14,651 nt of DNA, taken from assembly GCA_025360945.1 (NCBI GenBank), contig JANYBE010000409.1, positions 1 to 14,651 on the forward strand. Direction: 5' to 3'. The notes beneath the pieces are model-generated. The model saw only the letters and a list, made by a program, of their open reading frames with translations, was not told the DNA's origin and made no database searches. The DNA comes from Rhizobacter sp. GTDB taxonomy: Bacteria; Pseudomonadota; Gammaproteobacteria; Burkholderiales; Burkholderiaceae_C. The number at the start of each line of letters is the position of its first letter. Within the stretch, counting starts at the first letter, position 1. The translations under genes and the position numbers were made by a program. Of this stretch, positions 13,888 through 14,651 are shown in pieces.

Positions 13888-14651
13888 GCCGCCTTCCCGA
13901 CCGCGGCGAAGGTCTTCGCATCGCTTATCTTCAGATCGGCCGAGACCATGCCGCTGCGGCCGTCCTCGAACTTGACCTGCGTCTCGATGTATTGGCTTGT
14001 CTTGCCCCCATACAGCGCGTCGACCAGCACCTGGTAGCGCTCGGCGATGAAGCCGCGCCGCACCTTGCGCGTGCGCGTGAGCTCGCCATCGTCGGCGTCG
14101 AGCTCCTTGTGCAGGATCAGGAAGCGGCTGATCTGGCTGCCCGCGAGCATCGCGTCGGCCGCGAGGTCGGCGTTGACCTTCTCGACGCAGTCGCGGATCA
14201 GCGCGTAGACCTCGGGCTTTTGCGCCAGGTCGGTGTAGCCGGCATATGGCAGGCTGCGCTTTTCGGCCCAATTGGCGACCGCTTCCATGTCGATATTGAT
14301 GAACGCGCAGACCTTCTCGCGCTTGTCGCCGAAGGCCACCGCTTCCTTGATGAACGCAAAGAACTTCAGCTTGTTCTCGACGTACTTGGGCGCGAACATC
14401 GCCATATCGAACGCGCCGCCCATCAGCCGGCCGACGTCTTTCGCGCGATCGATGATCTTCAGGTGGCCAGCGGCGTCGAGGAAGCCGGCGTCGCCGGTGT
14501 GGTACCAGCCATCGTGCGTCAGCACCTCGGCGGTCGCGGTCGGGTTCCTGTAGTACTCGCGCAGCAGGCCCTTCGATTTGACGAGTACTTCGCCCGAGTC
14601 GCTTAACCTGATCTCAACGCCAGCAATCGGCACACCGACGGTGTCGGCGCG
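13884..14651 (-). CDS. AMP-dependent acyl-CoA synthetase, C-terminal part (cut by window edge)
   Basis: The last 255 residues of a long-chain-fatty-acid-CoA-ligase-type enzyme are present; the rest lies beyond the right edge. Visible are GLLREYYRNPTATAEVLT and DGWYHTGDAGFLDAAGHLK, followed by IIDRAKDVGRL (the core A7/A8 motifs with the ribose-binding Asp and hinge). Then come the long-chain-synthetase-type insert with KYVENKLKFFAFIKEAVAFG and a C-terminal DGELTRTRKVRRGFIAERYQ carrying the expected basic residues. The P-loop cannot be checked. It is the most upstream operon gene in view and overlaps livG by 4 nt. It probably turns an acid, perhaps the importer's cargo, into its CoA ester. Confidence 0.9.
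   Translation of the reverse strand, partial: RADTVGVPIAGVEIRLSDSGEVLVKSKGLLREYYRNPTATAEVLTHDGWYHTGDAGFLDAAGHLKIIDRAKDVGRLMGGAFDMAMFAPKYVENKLKFFAFIKEAVAFGDKREKVCAFINIDMEAVANWAEKRSLPYAGYTDLAQKPEVYALIRDCVEKVNADLAADAMLAGSQISRFLILHKELDADDGELTRTRKVRRGFIAERYQVLVDALYGGKTSQYIETQVKFEDGRSGMVSADLKISDAKTFAAVGKAA

Noticed and set aside
13888..14271. N-terminal extension of the livG-type ATPase
   Set aside because: The extension is Arg/Ala-rich and lies within the synthetase gene in another frame. The family begins at the ATG at 13887, which overlaps the synthetase stop.
1..14651. CRISPR array, tRNA/rRNA gene, intact IS element or phage genes
   Set aside because: I saw no regularly spaced repeats, no tRNA-like cloverleaf ends, and no transposase or phage structural motifs on reading both strands.

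Overview
The window is high-GC bacterial DNA that reads as Betaproteobacteria, probably Burkholderiales. This is judged from the protein sequences (TyrS, AnmK, the M23 peptidase and the Liv-type transporter) and from the gene order anmK - M23 peptidase / tyrS. No database search was possible. There are no rRNA, tRNA, CRISPR or intact insertion sequence features. Almost all of the window is coding or recognisably ex-coding.

Left edge (1-1005): decayed DNA on the minus strand. The 5' part of an alpha/beta hydrolase (HGGPG motif) runs off the edge. It is preceded by the C-terminal part of a 14-TM-type MFS transporter with one frameshift. That fragment is joined head-on to a decayed PhnB/VOC-family gene carrying two in-frame stops and a frameshift. 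The two remnants read as one frame across the junction, which suggests a deletion fused them.

Centre-left (1037-6789): housekeeping block. anmK (cell-wall anhydro-muropeptide recycling) and a membrane-anchored M23 murein peptidase lie on the minus strand with an intrinsic-terminator-like hairpin between them. Divergently, on the plus strand, tyrS, a secreted DUF5329 protein, a cation diffusion facilitator and dtd are packed with 6-nt, 6-nt and overlapping junctions. TyrS and Dtd are functionally linked, because Dtd removes D-amino acids (classically D-Tyr) wrongly charged on tRNA.

Middle (6790-7361): remains of an aquaporin Z gene. The N-terminal half is lost or unrecognisable, there are two frameshifts and the second NPA motif is destroyed. 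It ends 1 nt from the stop of the converging operon.

Right half (7363-14651): one tight minus-strand operon that enters from beyond the right edge. Its order is acyl-CoA synthetase (partial), livG-type ATPase, livH-type permease, livM-type permease, periplasmic substrate-binding protein, livF-type ATPase, an 89-residue protein of unknown function, and a PaaK-like CoA ligase. Most junctions are overlaps (ATGA or TGATG) or only a few bases. The set looks like a complete high-affinity ABC importer with CoA-ligating enzymes that would trap the imported acid as a thioester. The substrate cannot be read from the sequence.

I found no unmistakably new system. The most interesting items are the importer/ligase operon with its small unknown protein and P-loop-deviant PaaK-like ligase, and the cluster of three decayed genes among intact housekeeping genes.
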